Under the pieces are notes generated by a model. The model made no database searches, was not told where the DNA came from, and saw only the letters and a program-made list of their open reading frames with translations. DNA of 64,000 bases from Alitibacter langaaensis DSM 22999. GTDB taxonomy: Bacteria; Pseudomonadota; Gammaproteobacteria; Enterobacterales; Pasteurellaceae. A program made the position numbers and the translations under genes. Below are positions 47,039 to 56,354 of this stretch, in pieces; the stretch's first letter is position 1; every line of letters starts with the position of its first letter. The stretch spans positions 62,001 through 126,000 of the forward strand of contig NZ_QENU01000003.1 in assembly GCF_003096995.1 (NCBI RefSeq), given 5' to 3'.

Positions 47039-47424
47039 TTTTTTGAGCTACCTTCATTTTCAGCTTGATTAAAAGCAGTGAGTACACTGTCATCAAGGGT
47101 TAAAATGGCTTCTAAATCCTCTACATTGTCAGGGTTAAATAAGTTATTGCCTTTTTCATCACATAATTTAATAGCAAGGTTACGTGCAAGACGATATTTG
47201 TCCGCAATCGGTTCAAGCTGCTTGGCAAGTGCATCTTCATCATTTAGATTAAGCTCAATGCCTTGTTTGGTTGCTTGGGCTTTCAGCCAATTTTGATATT
47301 CAAACACTTCACGGTTTACATCGCCTACAGTAAAAGAACGGATATAGTAGGTATTGCCATTAAGCTCAAAAGGTTTGAGTGTAGGTTTGATTGCAAGTAA
47401 AGTTGCTTTAGTGCCTTTATTCAT
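47011..47424 (-). CDS. tail assembly chaperone gpG-like
   Basis: 137 residues: MNKGTKATLLAIKPTLKPFEL, a central DREV-type FEYQNWLKAQATKQG segment, and the end SSKNSPPDASSN. Position after the major tail protein, length and the frameshift signal near its end identify it as the G protein of a lambda-type G/GT pair. Confidence 0.88.
   Translation of the reverse strand: MNKGTKATLLAIKPTLKPFELNGNTYYIRSFTVGDVNREVFEYQNWLKAQATKQGIELNLNDEDALAKQLEPIADKYRLARNLAIKLCDEKGNNLFNPDNVEDLEAILTLDDSVLTAFNQAENEGSSKNSPPDASSN
47038..47044 (-). other. programmed -1 frameshift heptamer A AAA AAC
   Basis: In the gpG frame the codons TCA AAA AAC form the canonical X XXY YYZ slippery sequence A AAA AAC, 27 bases before the gpG stop. 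Slipping back one base enters the gpT frame, which is open from there for about 100 codons. Confidence 0.88.
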
Positions 47425-47447
47425 GGTTGATTTCCTTAAAATTTATG

Positions 47448-47479
47448 AAAAAAAACACCGCACTTTTTATCGTGCGGTG
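47448..47479 (-). terminator. terminator between major tail protein and gpG
   Basis: On the minus strand, CACCGCAC/GTGCGGTG with loop GATAAAAA followed by eight T. The right arm carries an uptake signal core. Confidence 0.85.
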
Positions 47480-47485
47480 AGTTCG

Positions 47486-48139
47486 TTATGCAACAGGCAA
47501 TAAGTAATCGCGTTTGGATTGTTTAATCGTTACACCCGATTCAAACTTGCCTTTCACTTCTCCGCTAATATTGGTGCTGGTTTGGATAAAGCCCGTGCCA
47601 TAAAGCGATCCTTGATTGTTTTTAAACACAATCAAATATGGAAAGGTTTCTTTGCCGTAGAACTTCTTACGTAAATCCGCTTGCATTGCTGTAGCGGGAG
47701 CCCAGAAGAAAGTCAGTTTTACGTTACCAAACTCAATATCACCCGGTTCAGTTTCAGTTCCCTCGCTGCACATTGTGGTAACATCTTCTTCTGAAAGCGT
47801 ATCGCCGTCTTTTTCAATGTTTTTGATGGCGCAGAAGTTGCTTGACCAACTAACACGAGCCACTTTGGCATTGGTAAATACTGTCGGTTTGTCTTGATCT
47901 GCCCAGTTGACTTCATCAGCTAAGATGATGTCGTTAGTTTGTACATCTTTCACTGGGTAGTAACCATCAAGGGAGCCAAGACCAGTTATGAGGAGCAAGT
48001 CTCCTTTTTTGTAGCCACTGTTAGCGACGGTAATTTTGGCGTTCGGAGTAATTTCACAAGCAGTAATACTTTTTTCCGCTTCGGTGCCTTTGCCAATGTA
48101 AAATTTTGTTCCCTGAAATGGGGTTGTTTGTGTTGCCAT
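47486..48139 (-). CDS. major tail (tube) protein, gpV-like
   Basis: 217 residues from the ATG at 48139 (MATQTTPFQGTKFYIGKG), with an AGGAGGAAT ribosome site. It contains an internal strand-rich region and a C-terminal part (SNISGEVKGKFESGVTIKQS). It sits between gpU- and gpG-like genes, the position of the tail tube gene. The strong ribosome site fits a protein made in many copies. Confidence 0.85.
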   Translation of the reverse strand: MATQTTPFQGTKFYIGKGTEAEKSITACEITPNAKITVANSGYKKGDLLLITGLGSLDGYYPVKDVQTNDIILADEVNWADQDKPTVFTNAKVARVSWSSNFCAIKNIEKDGDTLSEEDVTTMCSEGTETEPGDIEFGNVKLTFFWAPATAMQADLRKKFYGKETFPYLIVFKNNQGSLYGTGFIQTSTNISGEVKGKFESGVTIKQSKRDYLLPVA

Positions 48140-48549
48140 TATTCCTCCTGACTGTAAGTAATTTGATATTGTAGGTTTGCTATGTACCAAGTGCGTTTTT
48201 GTGCATCTTGTTCATAGTGATAACCCGTTAAATAGCATTGTTGTAAGATACTTAAATCATCATTCTCAAATGCTTCAGCTAAATGCTGTACAATTTCTTC
48301 TGCAAGCTCATCAAGTGGGGCTTCTCCTTGGGTTGAACGTTGATAAATGGCGATGTTTAATATTGCTTCCCACTCTCCCCCACATAATCCTGCTGGCTCA
48401 CTTTGTGCATCGTCAATAAAGACCGCAAGTGTTGTTGGCTCATTATCCAAATCAATAAATGTTGGTCGTCCTGCCCAAACCTTTATTGTTGGGTCTAATG
48501 TTTGTAGAAGCTCTGCTATGTGCTCTCTAATAGCTTTATGAATAAGCAT
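48139..48549 (-). CDS. tail terminator protein gpU-like
   Basis: 136 residues: MLIHKAIREHIAELLQTL at the start, then VWAGRPTFIDLDNEPTTLAVFIDDA, the Phage_tail_U pattern. In lambda gpU stops tail growth and joins the head. It overlaps the major tail protein start by one base (TAATG). Confidence 0.88.
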   Translation of the reverse strand: MLIHKAIREHIAELLQTLDPTIKVWAGRPTFIDLDNEPTTLAVFIDDAQSEPAGLCGGEWEAILNIAIYQRSTQGEAPLDELAEEIVQHLAEAFENDDLSILQQCYLTGYHYEQDAQKRTWYIANLQYQITYSQEE

Positions 48550-48558
48550 ATTTTCTTC

Positions 48559-49086
48559 CTAAGAAAAAACCGCACTTAAGCGGTCTTTTAGTTCTTTCCG
48601 TAATTCTGAGGGATAATCTTTAAGCGCCTGTTGATAAGCTGCGGTCAATGGCTGTTGCAAGGGTATTTTCACCACATCAATGGAATAGCGTGAGCGCCCA
48701 GCCCGTTGCATTACATGCAAGCGTCCATTAGCAAGGGTTTGGATAAAACCACGTTGCACCGCATATTTTCCCACCATAATGCCACCTCGACCTTCCCACA
48801 CCCGATTAGCTTTACTCTCTAACAGGCGAATTAGCGGTAACGGTGAGACATTGACACGAAGCCGCGCATGCAGTTTTGTGGCGGTTGCACGCTGATGTTT
48901 GCTTTGCCTTGTTCTGCCTTTTAAGGTTTTAACCGGCACACCGATGTCTTTGGCTACATTTTTGGTGGCTTGATTGCGCGCCTTTGTTGCCAAATGATTG
49001 ATGGTTTTTGCCGCTTGGTGATTAAGCTGTTTCACCACCTTATTCGCATTGCGCCTGATTAAAGCCAGATCCTGATCTATCGTCAT
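48559..49086 (-). CDS. minor tail protein gpZ-like
   Basis: 175 basic residues. Conserved pieces are HLATKARNQATKNVAKDIGVPVKTLKGR and GRGGIMVGKYAVQRGFI, of the Minor_tail_Z family. The final codons contain an uptake signal whose bases fold as ACCGC-TTAAGT-GCGGT followed by TTTTTT on the minus strand, so the gene end can act as a weak terminator. Confidence 0.88.
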   Translation of the reverse strand: MTIDQDLALIRRNANKVVKQLNHQAAKTINHLATKARNQATKNVAKDIGVPVKTLKGRTRQSKHQRATATKLHARLRVNVSPLPLIRLLESKANRVWEGRGGIMVGKYAVQRGFIQTLANGRLHVMQRAGRSRYSIDVVKIPLQQPLTAAYQQALKDYPSELRKELKDRLSAVFS

Positions 49087-49089
49087 TGT

Positions 49090-49395
49090 TTACTCCAGTT
49101 GCAAAATAATCAGTTGATCCACCAATTCAAAGGCTTTAATCACAAACTGCTTATCCCCTTGCTCCGCACGGTCGCCCACGCGTGGACGATAGCCACTTTC
49201 TTTAAACAATGTCAATGTGCGCTTGGTACCATTCACCCGATACTCTTCGTTATACTGCAACATTCCTTCAAAGCGTTGCGGCACTTCATCGTAAGTAGCA
49301 GGGTAAACAACGCCCTCAATCAGCCAAGGCGACATCATAATCTCTGTTATCGCCTTGTCTGCTTTTGCCAGTACCTGCTCAAACGGGTTAAGCAT
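49090..49395 (-). CDS. head-tail joining protein (gpFII-like)
   Basis: 101 residues ending PRVGDRAEQGDKQFVIKAFELVDQLIILQLE, a pattern of small beta-barrel connector proteins placed between capsid cement and gpZ. It overlaps the upstream gene by eight bases. Position is the main support. Confidence 0.75.
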   Translation of the reverse strand: MLNPFEQVLAKADKAITEIMMSPWLIEGVVYPATYDEVPQRFEGMLQYNEEYRVNGTKRTLTLFKESGYRPRVGDRAEQGDKQFVIKAFELVDQLIILQLE

Positions 49396-49711
49396 TGATT
49401 TTCACATCAACTTCTTCAGAAGATGTCCCTGAATTAGTCCAAGCAAGACCAAGGCGTTTATTACTGGCTGCAGTTTTGGTTGCCCCCTCCGTATCAGACC
49501 AATACAACACATCACCCTGCTTGATGTCGTCAGCTTGTTTTGCTTTAACACGCCATACTCCACCCACAATCCCTGTCCCCGTGCCTTTATTCGCTACATC
49601 AGTGACAGCAATTGCAATCAGATCTTGCAACACCACTACATCACCACTTTTCACATTTTTTGTTGCGACAAAATCAATGGTTTCGCCGTTTTGAATAAAA
49701 TTTTTCGCCAT
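49388..49711 (-). CDS. capsid cement/decoration protein (DUF2190)
   Basis: 107 residues: MAKNFIQNGETIDFVATKNVKSGDVVVL and GVWRVKAKQADDIKQGDVLYW are typical of DUF2190 proteins, which bind the outside of phage capsids like lambda gpD. Confidence 0.85.
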   Translation of the reverse strand: MAKNFIQNGETIDFVATKNVKSGDVVVLQDLIAIAVTDVANKGTGTGIVGGVWRVKAKQADDIKQGDVLYWSDTEGATKTAASNKRLGLAWTNSGTSSEEVDVKINA

Positions 49712-49723
49712 AATAAGCTCCTG

Positions 49724-49849
49724 TTATGCTTGTTTAATTGCGTGAATGACATCAGGTAATAACCACATCACGCCCAAAATGAATGCCATAAGTAAGCACG
49801 CCCATAAGAAAAAACGTACCGATTTTCTCTCATCTAATAATGTCAGCAT
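49724..49849 (-). CDS. small single-pass membrane protein (41 aa) in the head cluster
   Basis: 41 residues beginning MLTLLDERKSVRFFLW with one membrane segment and ending HAIKQA. A good ribosome site (AAAGAGGTAAACATAATG) and a position between capsid and cement genes support it. No family recognised. Confidence 0.6.
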   Translation of the reverse strand: MLTLLDERKSVRFFLWACLLMAFILGVMWLLPDVIHAIKQA

Positions 49850-49932
49850 TATGTTTACCTCTTTAAAAGATGGCAGTTTGATGTTAAAATTCATTTAATT
49901 ATTTAATCCTTGCTGATTAAGGCTTAAATAAG

Positions 49933-49964
49933 AAAAGCCCAACTGTTGACGCAGTTGGGCTTTT
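49933..49964 (-). terminator. terminator after the capsid fusion gene
   Basis: Stem AAAAGCCCAACTG/CAGTTGGGCTTTT with a six-base loop, followed on the minus strand by CTTATTT. It would reduce read-through from the highly expressed capsid gene. Confidence 0.8.
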
Positions 49965-49980
49965 CTCCTTTTGCTAATTC

Positions 49981-52017
49981 TTAAGCATTAGTGACTCGCA
50001 CAATACCACGGTGATCTAATACATTCACTCCGGCATCAATTCGCACTTTGGTCGTCACACCATCAACAGTGAAACCGGTTTGCTGATCAATAAATGGTTG
50101 TTCAACACCATTGAGATAAGATACCTCAATTGCTTCTTTATTGAGTAAATACCAAATCTTCGCATTTTCTGCTTGTAAACGTTGAGATTTTGTTACTGGC
50201 ACAACATCTTTCAATGGATTAATAATCCCCGAATTAATATCTGTACCTTCCACAGAATTTGAGCCAAGAATTTGTTTTGCTCGAGTATAAAGCGACGTTG
50301 GTGCAAGCAATACATCGGGTTCAATAGCAAGCTGTTTACCATCAAAAGATTTTTGCGCATTCATTAATTGAATTGCTTTATCAATATTAGCTAAATCCAT
50401 CGCGGCCCCGGTTACAGTGTTTTTATGTGCGGCATCATAAAGTTTTTTACCGTCATAACTCATCACCGGATCGCCAAAGAGTTGCGCAAAGACTAAATCG
50501 GCAATAGTTGCTCGCGCAGCCTGTCCAAGTTTATAAGGCACTTGCGTCAACATATTCATATCATCATTGATGATAAGTTGGCGCGTGAGGCTGAATAACG
50601 CTCCGTAAGTGGCAAGCGATACGTGCATTCCGGTATCACCCAAGGTCACGTAGGTATATTCTGCCCCTTCACGAACTTGTGGCAAGCTGTCAAACCCACC
50701 TAAACCTACACGATAAGCCGGGCGGAAATCAGTAAGTGTTCCTTTGTGTGTCCATTGTTCAAAATTTTCAGTGCTTTCAGACCAACCTTTTAATACAGAT
50801 TTATGCGCAACATCAATCAAAATCTGACCGAAATCAGAGGTTGAATGGGTAAACGCCATTCCCACCATCTGCATCGCATTCATTCCTGCAATACCAATTC
50901 CACGATCGACTAAGGAAGCGCGCGCTAATTCACGTAAGGTCATGGAATTATAGGCATTGTCTTTTTCTGCTTTTTCAAAACCCGCTCGAGCGAGTAAAGA
51001 GGCTTTTACGCTATCTCCAATTAAATTTCCATTATCTACATGGATATGGCTTTGTGGTACGCTTGGTGTGGTATTTTCGCCGAGTTTCGCCAACAATTTA
51101 TCTTTGGCTTGCTCCGCGGTGATGGTGATATCCCCTAAGCACTCCACCAGCAAATCATTAAATTGCCCATTGAATGGCGCAAATACCGCCTTAATTGCCG
51201 TATTTCGTTGCGCCATTTGAGCTTGTACTTGTGCGGTATTATCTACCGTTTGCACCACAGACTTTTCAGCCGCTTGCGGTTGTTCTGTTTTGGGTGGTTG
51301 TGCCACATTTTGAGATTGTGTGTTGCCTTGTGGCTTAAACAACATATTTTTAATTTCATTAGGCATTTTTGTATAGTCCTCTAGTTTTTTGGATTGGATA
51401 CAAGCCATCGCCACAAGGGAATCGGCTAGTTTGTCTGCAAAACCTTGCTCTACGCACTCTTTCCCCGTGAGCCAAGTTTCTTCACTTAGCATTGCTGCTA
51501 ATTCTTCTTCAGATTTTCCCGTTTTATTGATGTAGGCCATTAACAGCGTACTCTCTACTTTATCGAGCAAATCCGCATATTTACGCATATCATCGGCATC
51601 ACCGCCCTGAATGCCCCACGGTTTATGGATCATCATCATGGCATTTTCTGGCATAATGATTTCATTGCCCGCCATTGCGATGACCGAAGCCATAGAAGCA
51701 GCAAGACCGTCAATAGTGACGGTCTTGTTGGCAGGGTGATTTTTTAGCAAGTTGTAAATAGCAATGCCATCAAATACATCGCCACCGGGTGAGTGGATAT
51801 GTAGGTTGATCTGTTTGATATTGTTGCCAAGGGCTTTTAAGTCTTTGGCAAATTGTTGAGCGGTCACACCCCAAAAGCCGATTTCATCATAAATGCTGAT
51901 CTCGGCAGTGTCCTTTGCAGACGCTTTCATCGTAAACCACGACTGATTATTCGTCTTTATCGCCTGTGAGGTTATCGCCATTGCGACTGGCTCCAAAATT
52001 ACTTGCTTTCGTGTCAT
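49981..52017 (-). CDS. ClpP-like prohead protease fused to major capsid protein
   Basis: 678 residues with two parts. Residues about 25-205 are a ClpP-fold protease: PGGDVFDGIAIYNLL, nucleophile Ser108 in GLAASMASV, His131 in MIHKPWG and acidic residue near 152. Residues about 230-320 are a Gln/Ala-rich and helical segment fit for a scaffold. Residues about 330-678 are a major capsid domain (AGMNAMQMVGMAF, QVREGAEYTYVTLGD, LLAPTSLYTRAKQILGS). The fused protein must be cut to release capsid subunits. The start overlaps the portal gene by 71 bases and has AAGGA upstream. Confidence 0.9.
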   Translation of the reverse strand: MTRKQVILEPVAMAITSQAIKTNNQSWFTMKASAKDTAEISIYDEIGFWGVTAQQFAKDLKALGNNIKQINLHIHSPGGDVFDGIAIYNLLKNHPANKTVTIDGLAASMASVIAMAGNEIIMPENAMMMIHKPWGIQGGDADDMRKYADLLDKVESTLLMAYINKTGKSEEELAAMLSEETWLTGKECVEQGFADKLADSLVAMACIQSKKLEDYTKMPNEIKNMLFKPQGNTQSQNVAQPPKTEQPQAAEKSVVQTVDNTAQVQAQMAQRNTAIKAVFAPFNGQFNDLLVECLGDITITAEQAKDKLLAKLGENTTPSVPQSHIHVDNGNLIGDSVKASLLARAGFEKAEKDNAYNSMTLRELARASLVDRGIGIAGMNAMQMVGMAFTHSTSDFGQILIDVAHKSVLKGWSESTENFEQWTHKGTLTDFRPAYRVGLGGFDSLPQVREGAEYTYVTLGDTGMHVSLATYGALFSLTRQLIINDDMNMLTQVPYKLGQAARATIADLVFAQLFGDPVMSYDGKKLYDAAHKNTVTGAAMDLANIDKAIQLMNAQKSFDGKQLAIEPDVLLAPTSLYTRAKQILGSNSVEGTDINSGIINPLKDVVPVTKSQRLQAENAKIWYLLNKEAIEVSYLNGVEQPFIDQQTGFTVDGVTTKVRIDAGVNVLDHRGIVRVTNA

Positions 52018-53473
52018 TTTGTAATCCTTGTGTGTTAGTTAAATCAGTATCAAATTTCAAACCCTCGCGAGCATTTTCTTTCACTTCCACAATCCTTTGC
52101 CGTTTGACTTCGGCAGGGTTGTTACCGCTTGCTCTAATTGCTTGGCTTTCTGTCGCTAATCCCCCTTTAATCCGTTCTTTCCAAGCATTTGCTTCTTTAA
52201 TCGGATCAATCCATGGCATAACAGGACCAGAATAGACCGCATTAAAAAGCGAGTTAGGGTCAATATCAGGCGGAACATCAATTGCTTGTGAAGCAACAGC
52301 CATCTTCAACCACTCCCGATAAATCGGTCGGCTGATAGCTGCTACAAAAGCATCTTGCAGGACAGCATAGCCTTCAAAACTTTCAACAAGTTCTTGCCGC
52401 TGTGCCGAGTAAGTGCCGTTGTAGTCTCGGGCGATACTGGAATAGCTTGAACGTGTGCCTGCGGCGGTAGCTCGTAGCTGACCGTTGCGGAAGGTTTCCA
52501 AATTTACATTCGGTCGGTTGGAGTTGATTAAACCAATGTCTTCACCTGGCTTTAAATCATCAATCACCGCCCCAGGGGCAATATCAAACAGGCGTTCGCT
52601 ATCACTGTTGTTTTCGTCATCATAAAGAGCCGCATCGCCTTTTTTGATATACATCGTCATTGCAGCAGCAATGCGTGCGGCAACACGCTCACTTTCTTCG
52701 TATTCTTTGAGATCAGCCAATCTTACAATCACACCATGTAACATACTCACACCACGGATTTGATGTAATCGCTTACGAAAGGCGAGGTGCAACATATTTT
52801 CTGCAGGTACAGTTTTGATTTTTCCGTACATGCCTGTACTTTCTTGCGGATTGTCTAAATAGACTTGATAAGCTGTCGGTTTCCGCCAAGCATTAAGATA
52901 GACACCTTGCACTAAGCCATTTTTTGCCTCTTCTGTTTGCATTGGCACAAAATCCGGCTCTAAGGCTTCAAGGGAAAAAGCCACTTGTGAGCCGTGTTCC
53001 AAACCTGCCACTTTGCCTTTTACCAACTGAACAAAGACTTCACCATCTCTTAACCAAGTCCGCAGTAGCATTCGTTCTAATAAAGGGCGGGTATATAAGC
53101 CTGTTACATCAGGTTTCACCGACCATTCCGCCCATAGTTTGCGGATTTTCCCCGCTAATTCTTCGTGGACATCACCCACCAAAGTGAGCGGTTGCGGTTC
53201 GATGTGAATGCCTTTTGAACCAATCACCCTTTCTTCCATTTTGTCCAAAATACCAATCACAATATCGTGATTTTGGTCTAAGGCTCGTGCTTGTTCTCTA
53301 AGACTGACCGCACTTTGCCGTACATTTGTGTTAGCACCTTGTCCGTCTCGACTAGCTTTATGCGTTCGACTTGGCAATGCGGCTTCATACGCATTCAGCA
53401 CGTAACGGCTTTGTGACCGTTTCGCTGCCCAGCGTGGAGATATTGCTGCAATCGTTTTTTCCAACATATTCAT
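51947..53473 (-). CDS. portal protein, lambda gpB-like
   Basis: 508 residues. Motifs such as SLREQARALDQNHDIVIGILDKMEERVIG, LEPDFVP, LHLAFRKRLHQIRGVSMLHGVI and RDYNGTYSAQRQELVESFEGY are those of lambda-type portal proteins. It forms the dodecameric ring for DNA entry and exit and binds terminase. It overlaps gpW by one base. Confidence 0.93.
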   Translation of the reverse strand: MNMLEKTIAAISPRWAAKRSQSRYVLNAYEAALPSRTHKASRDGQGANTNVRQSAVSLREQARALDQNHDIVIGILDKMEERVIGSKGIHIEPQPLTLVGDVHEELAGKIRKLWAEWSVKPDVTGLYTRPLLERMLLRTWLRDGEVFVQLVKGKVAGLEHGSQVAFSLEALEPDFVPMQTEEAKNGLVQGVYLNAWRKPTAYQVYLDNPQESTGMYGKIKTVPAENMLHLAFRKRLHQIRGVSMLHGVIVRLADLKEYEESERVAARIAAAMTMYIKKGDAALYDDENNSDSERLFDIAPGAVIDDLKPGEDIGLINSNRPNVNLETFRNGQLRATAAGTRSSYSSIARDYNGTYSAQRQELVESFEGYAVLQDAFVAAISRPIYREWLKMAVASQAIDVPPDIDPNSLFNAVYSGPVMPWIDPIKEANAWKERIKGGLATESQAIRASGNNPAEVKRQRIVEVKENAREGLKFDTDLTNTQGLQNDTKASNFGASRNGDNLTGDKDE

Positions 53474-53697
53474 TAGATAAATCTCGCATATTTAATACGG
53501 TGTTTTTTTGCTCGCAGCCCTGTTTCCGCCAATAATTCATCAAGCATTGTTTGATAGCGGTCACGCTGCTTGGTAAGTTCCGTTACCTGGTAAGATACGG
53601 ATCGCCCATTAAAGCTCACTTGGCTTTGTGCCTGCTCAATCTTTTCATCAAGCGTTCGGATCTTTTGTTTTAGTTCGTCGATTGTGTAAATTGTCAT
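53473..53697 (-). CDS. head-tail joining protein gpW-like
   Basis: 74 residues from the ATG at 53697 (MTIYTIDELKQKIRTLDEK), with GGAG five bases before it. Helix-beta-helix layout with FNGRSVSYQVTELTKQRDRY in the centre is the gpW pattern. It sits between terminase and portal as in lambda. Confidence 0.88.
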   Translation of the reverse strand: MTIYTIDELKQKIRTLDEKIEQAQSQVSFNGRSVSYQVTELTKQRDRYQTMLDELLAETGLRAKKHRIKYARFI

Positions 53698-53708
53698 ATT
53701 TACTCCAA

Positions 53709-53736
53709 TAAAAAACCGCACTCCGAAAAGTGCGGT
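53709..53736 (-). terminator. uptake-signal terminator between terminase and gpW
   Basis: On the minus strand, ACCGCACT/AGTGCGGT with a six-base loop, followed by TTTTTATT. Confidence 0.8.
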
Positions 53737-53742
53737 CAAAAT

Positions 53743-55869
53743 TCAAAGCCATCCGCCTGTTTTACGTCCACCACCACTAAGCCAGCTATTTTTAGGCTTA
53801 GTTTGTTTTTGGGGTTTTGGTTTAACTTGTACAGCCTGTTCTTCATCAGGTGCACTTTCAATAGAAAGTGTGGTCAAATTTCGAATGATATTTGTGTTCA
53901 CATCAGGCAATTGCGCCCAACTTGGCACGTCTTTTTCATCCCCCCATTTGATCCGCTCATACCCGCGCAAAATAGCGATGGCGTGCGCATAGCAGAATAA
54001 GTCAAAGGCTTCATTGTTACCTTTGCCAGGTTTTCGCCACTTGCCGTCAGGTCCGCGTTCTTCGTAGGTTAATTCATTAAAAAACCATTCGCCGATCCAG
54101 TCGGGAAAGTGGATGTAGTTTGCGCCTATGGTGTTACGCGCTAAGGCGTTATTAATTCGGTCTTTAAGCTGATCTGTTTGTAACAAATACAAGGGCACAT
54201 CGCCGCGCGCGGACGAATGCCGATCCGATCTCGTTGTGTTATCAGGATAGGTTTTTGTTATCAGCTTTTGCCGTTTAGTGCTATCGCCTTTGACAAGATA
54301 AACCCGTTTGCTTAATCCATCACGACGGCATTTTCGCCAAAACTTGTACGCATTATCAGTAACGCCATCTTCACCACCACTATCCACAGCCATTGCCAAG
54401 ATTGGCATTAAGTGGTTTTCATTTGTCGCAAGTGGATATTGCTTATTCAGCACATCGCTGACTAATATTCCCCAATCTTCGGGCATGCGTGGATCGATAC
54501 GCTCTACGACACCGTCCTCATCAGGCAAAGTGTGCGAAATGTTGTAGCGGTCTATTAACCAGCGTTCGCCGCTTTCGCCATAGCCGACAATCTGGACGAC
54601 AAATCGACGGTTTTTACCACCTTGTACGTCCACCGCTGCAATTAAAAAGCGACATTGTGGCGGAATTGTTTTGTTATCCTTGCTCGCTTCTTCACGTCGT
54701 TCCATGAGTTCATCGGCACGACGCTGTTCAAGGGCGGAGCGTGGTAGATACGGTAATCCCCAGTCCGTATTTGTGACAGCTTTCAGTGTTTCTTCGCTGC
54801 CTGTCATTTCATATTCATGCTCTGCGGTTAACAATTTATATGTTAACTGTGCCCATGTTTGGTAGGCGGCAGCAGGGCCCTCCAGCCAAAAGCTGGCAAT
54901 CCGAGAATTTCTTGCCTCACCCAAAATCTTGCCATTTTTATCAATTCGTTGACCTTCTTTCAGCCATTTCCCTGAATTATTCAGCTCACGCTTACGCTCA
55001 GGGGCTATCAATGCCTGACAATGTGGACATTGTAGTCTTGCGTTTTCGCTCGCCTTGACAAAATCGCTATCATCACGATAACCGACCATATTCGCCATGG
55101 ATGGCTCAAAGTATTCACCGCATTCAGGACATTGCCAATAAAACCGACGGCGATCACCGCGATTATATAGGCTTAAAATACCTGTTGTCGGCGGTGCTTC
55201 GTGGGTGGTTTTGGGATTATGTTTGATGTCTACAATGTCTTTACCTGGTGAGCTTTCGACAAGCGTCATGCCTGCACTCATAAAAGTGGTTGTACGTTTG
55301 CTGGCAAGCGAAAAACCATCACCCTCACCGTCTATATCATCGGGCCAGCGGTCATAGTCTGTTAGTGCTACATATTTGTAATCAGACGATGACAGCACGT
55401 TAATTGACGGCCAACCGATTTTTAATAAATTGCCGGCGCGAAAATATTTATCGTGTACGTTGTTGTCATTTTTGCGTGGACTTAACCGCTTGGCAATTTC
55501 AGGAGAACAACGAAAAGTGCGGTCTAATCTTTTTCGACTATGTTCACTGGCTTTTTCTTGGGTTAATTGCACCAGTAAAAAATCTGATGGATCGCAAATA
55601 ATAGAATACGTAATCCAGCCGTCAATTAAGCCAATGGTTTTACCTGTTCGCGCAGGACCGACAAAAATCACGGCATCATATTCACGGCTGTTTAAACAGT
55701 CCATCGGCTCAAGCATATAGGCAGCTGTATGCTTATCCCATTTTACAGAGTTTCCACCTCCAACAGGGACACGCATATATTCCGCCACGGCTTCAGATAC
55801 TTTCATTCTGCGTGGTGCTTTGATAGCACTTGCCATATCTTTACGAATATCTCTGGCTGAAGCAAACAT
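53743..55869 (-). CDS. terminase large subunit, lambda gpA-like
   Basis: 708 residues. The ATPase Walker A is GPARTGKT (71-78) and a Walker B-like YVALTDYDRWP follows. A zinc ribbon CPECGEYF...CPHCQAL lies near residues 255-300. The nuclease region shows AAVDVQGG and AVDSGGEDG. It packages DNA at cos. The start overlaps the small subunit end by one base. Confidence 0.94.
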   Translation of the reverse strand: MFASARDIRKDMASAIKAPRRMKVSEAVAEYMRVPVGGGNSVKWDKHTAAYMLEPMDCLNSREYDAVIFVGPARTGKTIGLIDGWITYSIICDPSDFLLVQLTQEKASEHSRKRLDRTFRCSPEIAKRLSPRKNDNNVHDKYFRAGNLLKIGWPSINVLSSSDYKYVALTDYDRWPDDIDGEGDGFSLASKRTTTFMSAGMTLVESSPGKDIVDIKHNPKTTHEAPPTTGILSLYNRGDRRRFYWQCPECGEYFEPSMANMVGYRDDSDFVKASENARLQCPHCQALIAPERKRELNNSGKWLKEGQRIDKNGKILGEARNSRIASFWLEGPAAAYQTWAQLTYKLLTAEHEYEMTGSEETLKAVTNTDWGLPYLPRSALEQRRADELMERREEASKDNKTIPPQCRFLIAAVDVQGGKNRRFVVQIVGYGESGERWLIDRYNISHTLPDEDGVVERIDPRMPEDWGILVSDVLNKQYPLATNENHLMPILAMAVDSGGEDGVTDNAYKFWRKCRRDGLSKRVYLVKGDSTKRQKLITKTYPDNTTRSDRHSSARGDVPLYLLQTDQLKDRINNALARNTIGANYIHFPDWIGEWFFNELTYEERGPDGKWRKPGKGNNEAFDLFCYAHAIAILRGYERIKWGDEKDVPSWAQLPDVNTNIIRNLTTLSIESAPDEEQAVQVKPKPQKQTKPKNSWLSGGGRKTGGWL

Positions 55870-56354
55870 TACTCATCATCTCCATTCGCTGTATCTGTTT
55901 CAGCCTGCTGAATATGTAGTGCCATCTGATCACGTACATCATCAATCACCTGTTGTACGCGGATTAAATCTTTAGGCTGTAATCCGCAATCACGTTCCAA
56001 GATATCAGGTAGCGTTTCTAGTGTTTGTACTACAGCTTTCGCCATTGTCCCCATTTCTAACGCAACTTCGTTAGCTGGTATCAATTCACCTGTATCTTTT
56101 TCAAATTTTAATCTTTCGTTTTCGGACTGATACCAAGCTCGACGCTCTACTGGTGATAATCTGTCAACATCCGCCGACATCTTTTCTGTTAATCCTGTTA
56201 ATATCAAATCACGCAAAGAATAAAGTTTTAATTTGCTATTGCTTCCGATAGCTGGCGTTAATCCTGCGGTACGTTGTGATACGGTTTGGCGGTGCAATCC
56301 CGTGAGTTCAGCGATCTGATTTATATTTAGCTTGATGTCATGTAAATTGTCCAT
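55869..56354 (-). CDS. terminase small subunit, Nu1-like (DUF1441)
   Basis: 161 residues from the ATG at 56354 (MDNLHDIKLNINQIAELTGLHRQTV), which shows a winged-helix DNA-binding start. A helical remainder contains ENERLKFEKDTGELIPANEV. It recognises the cos region and recruits gpA. A longer reading adds 16 hydrophobic residues and is rejected. Confidence 0.87.
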   Translation of the reverse strand: MDNLHDIKLNINQIAELTGLHRQTVSQRTAGLTPAIGSNSKLKLYSLRDLILTGLTEKMSADVDRLSPVERRAWYQSENERLKFEKDTGELIPANEVALEMGTMAKAVVQTLETLPDILERDCGLQPKDLIRVQQVIDDVRDQMALHIQQAETDTANGDDE

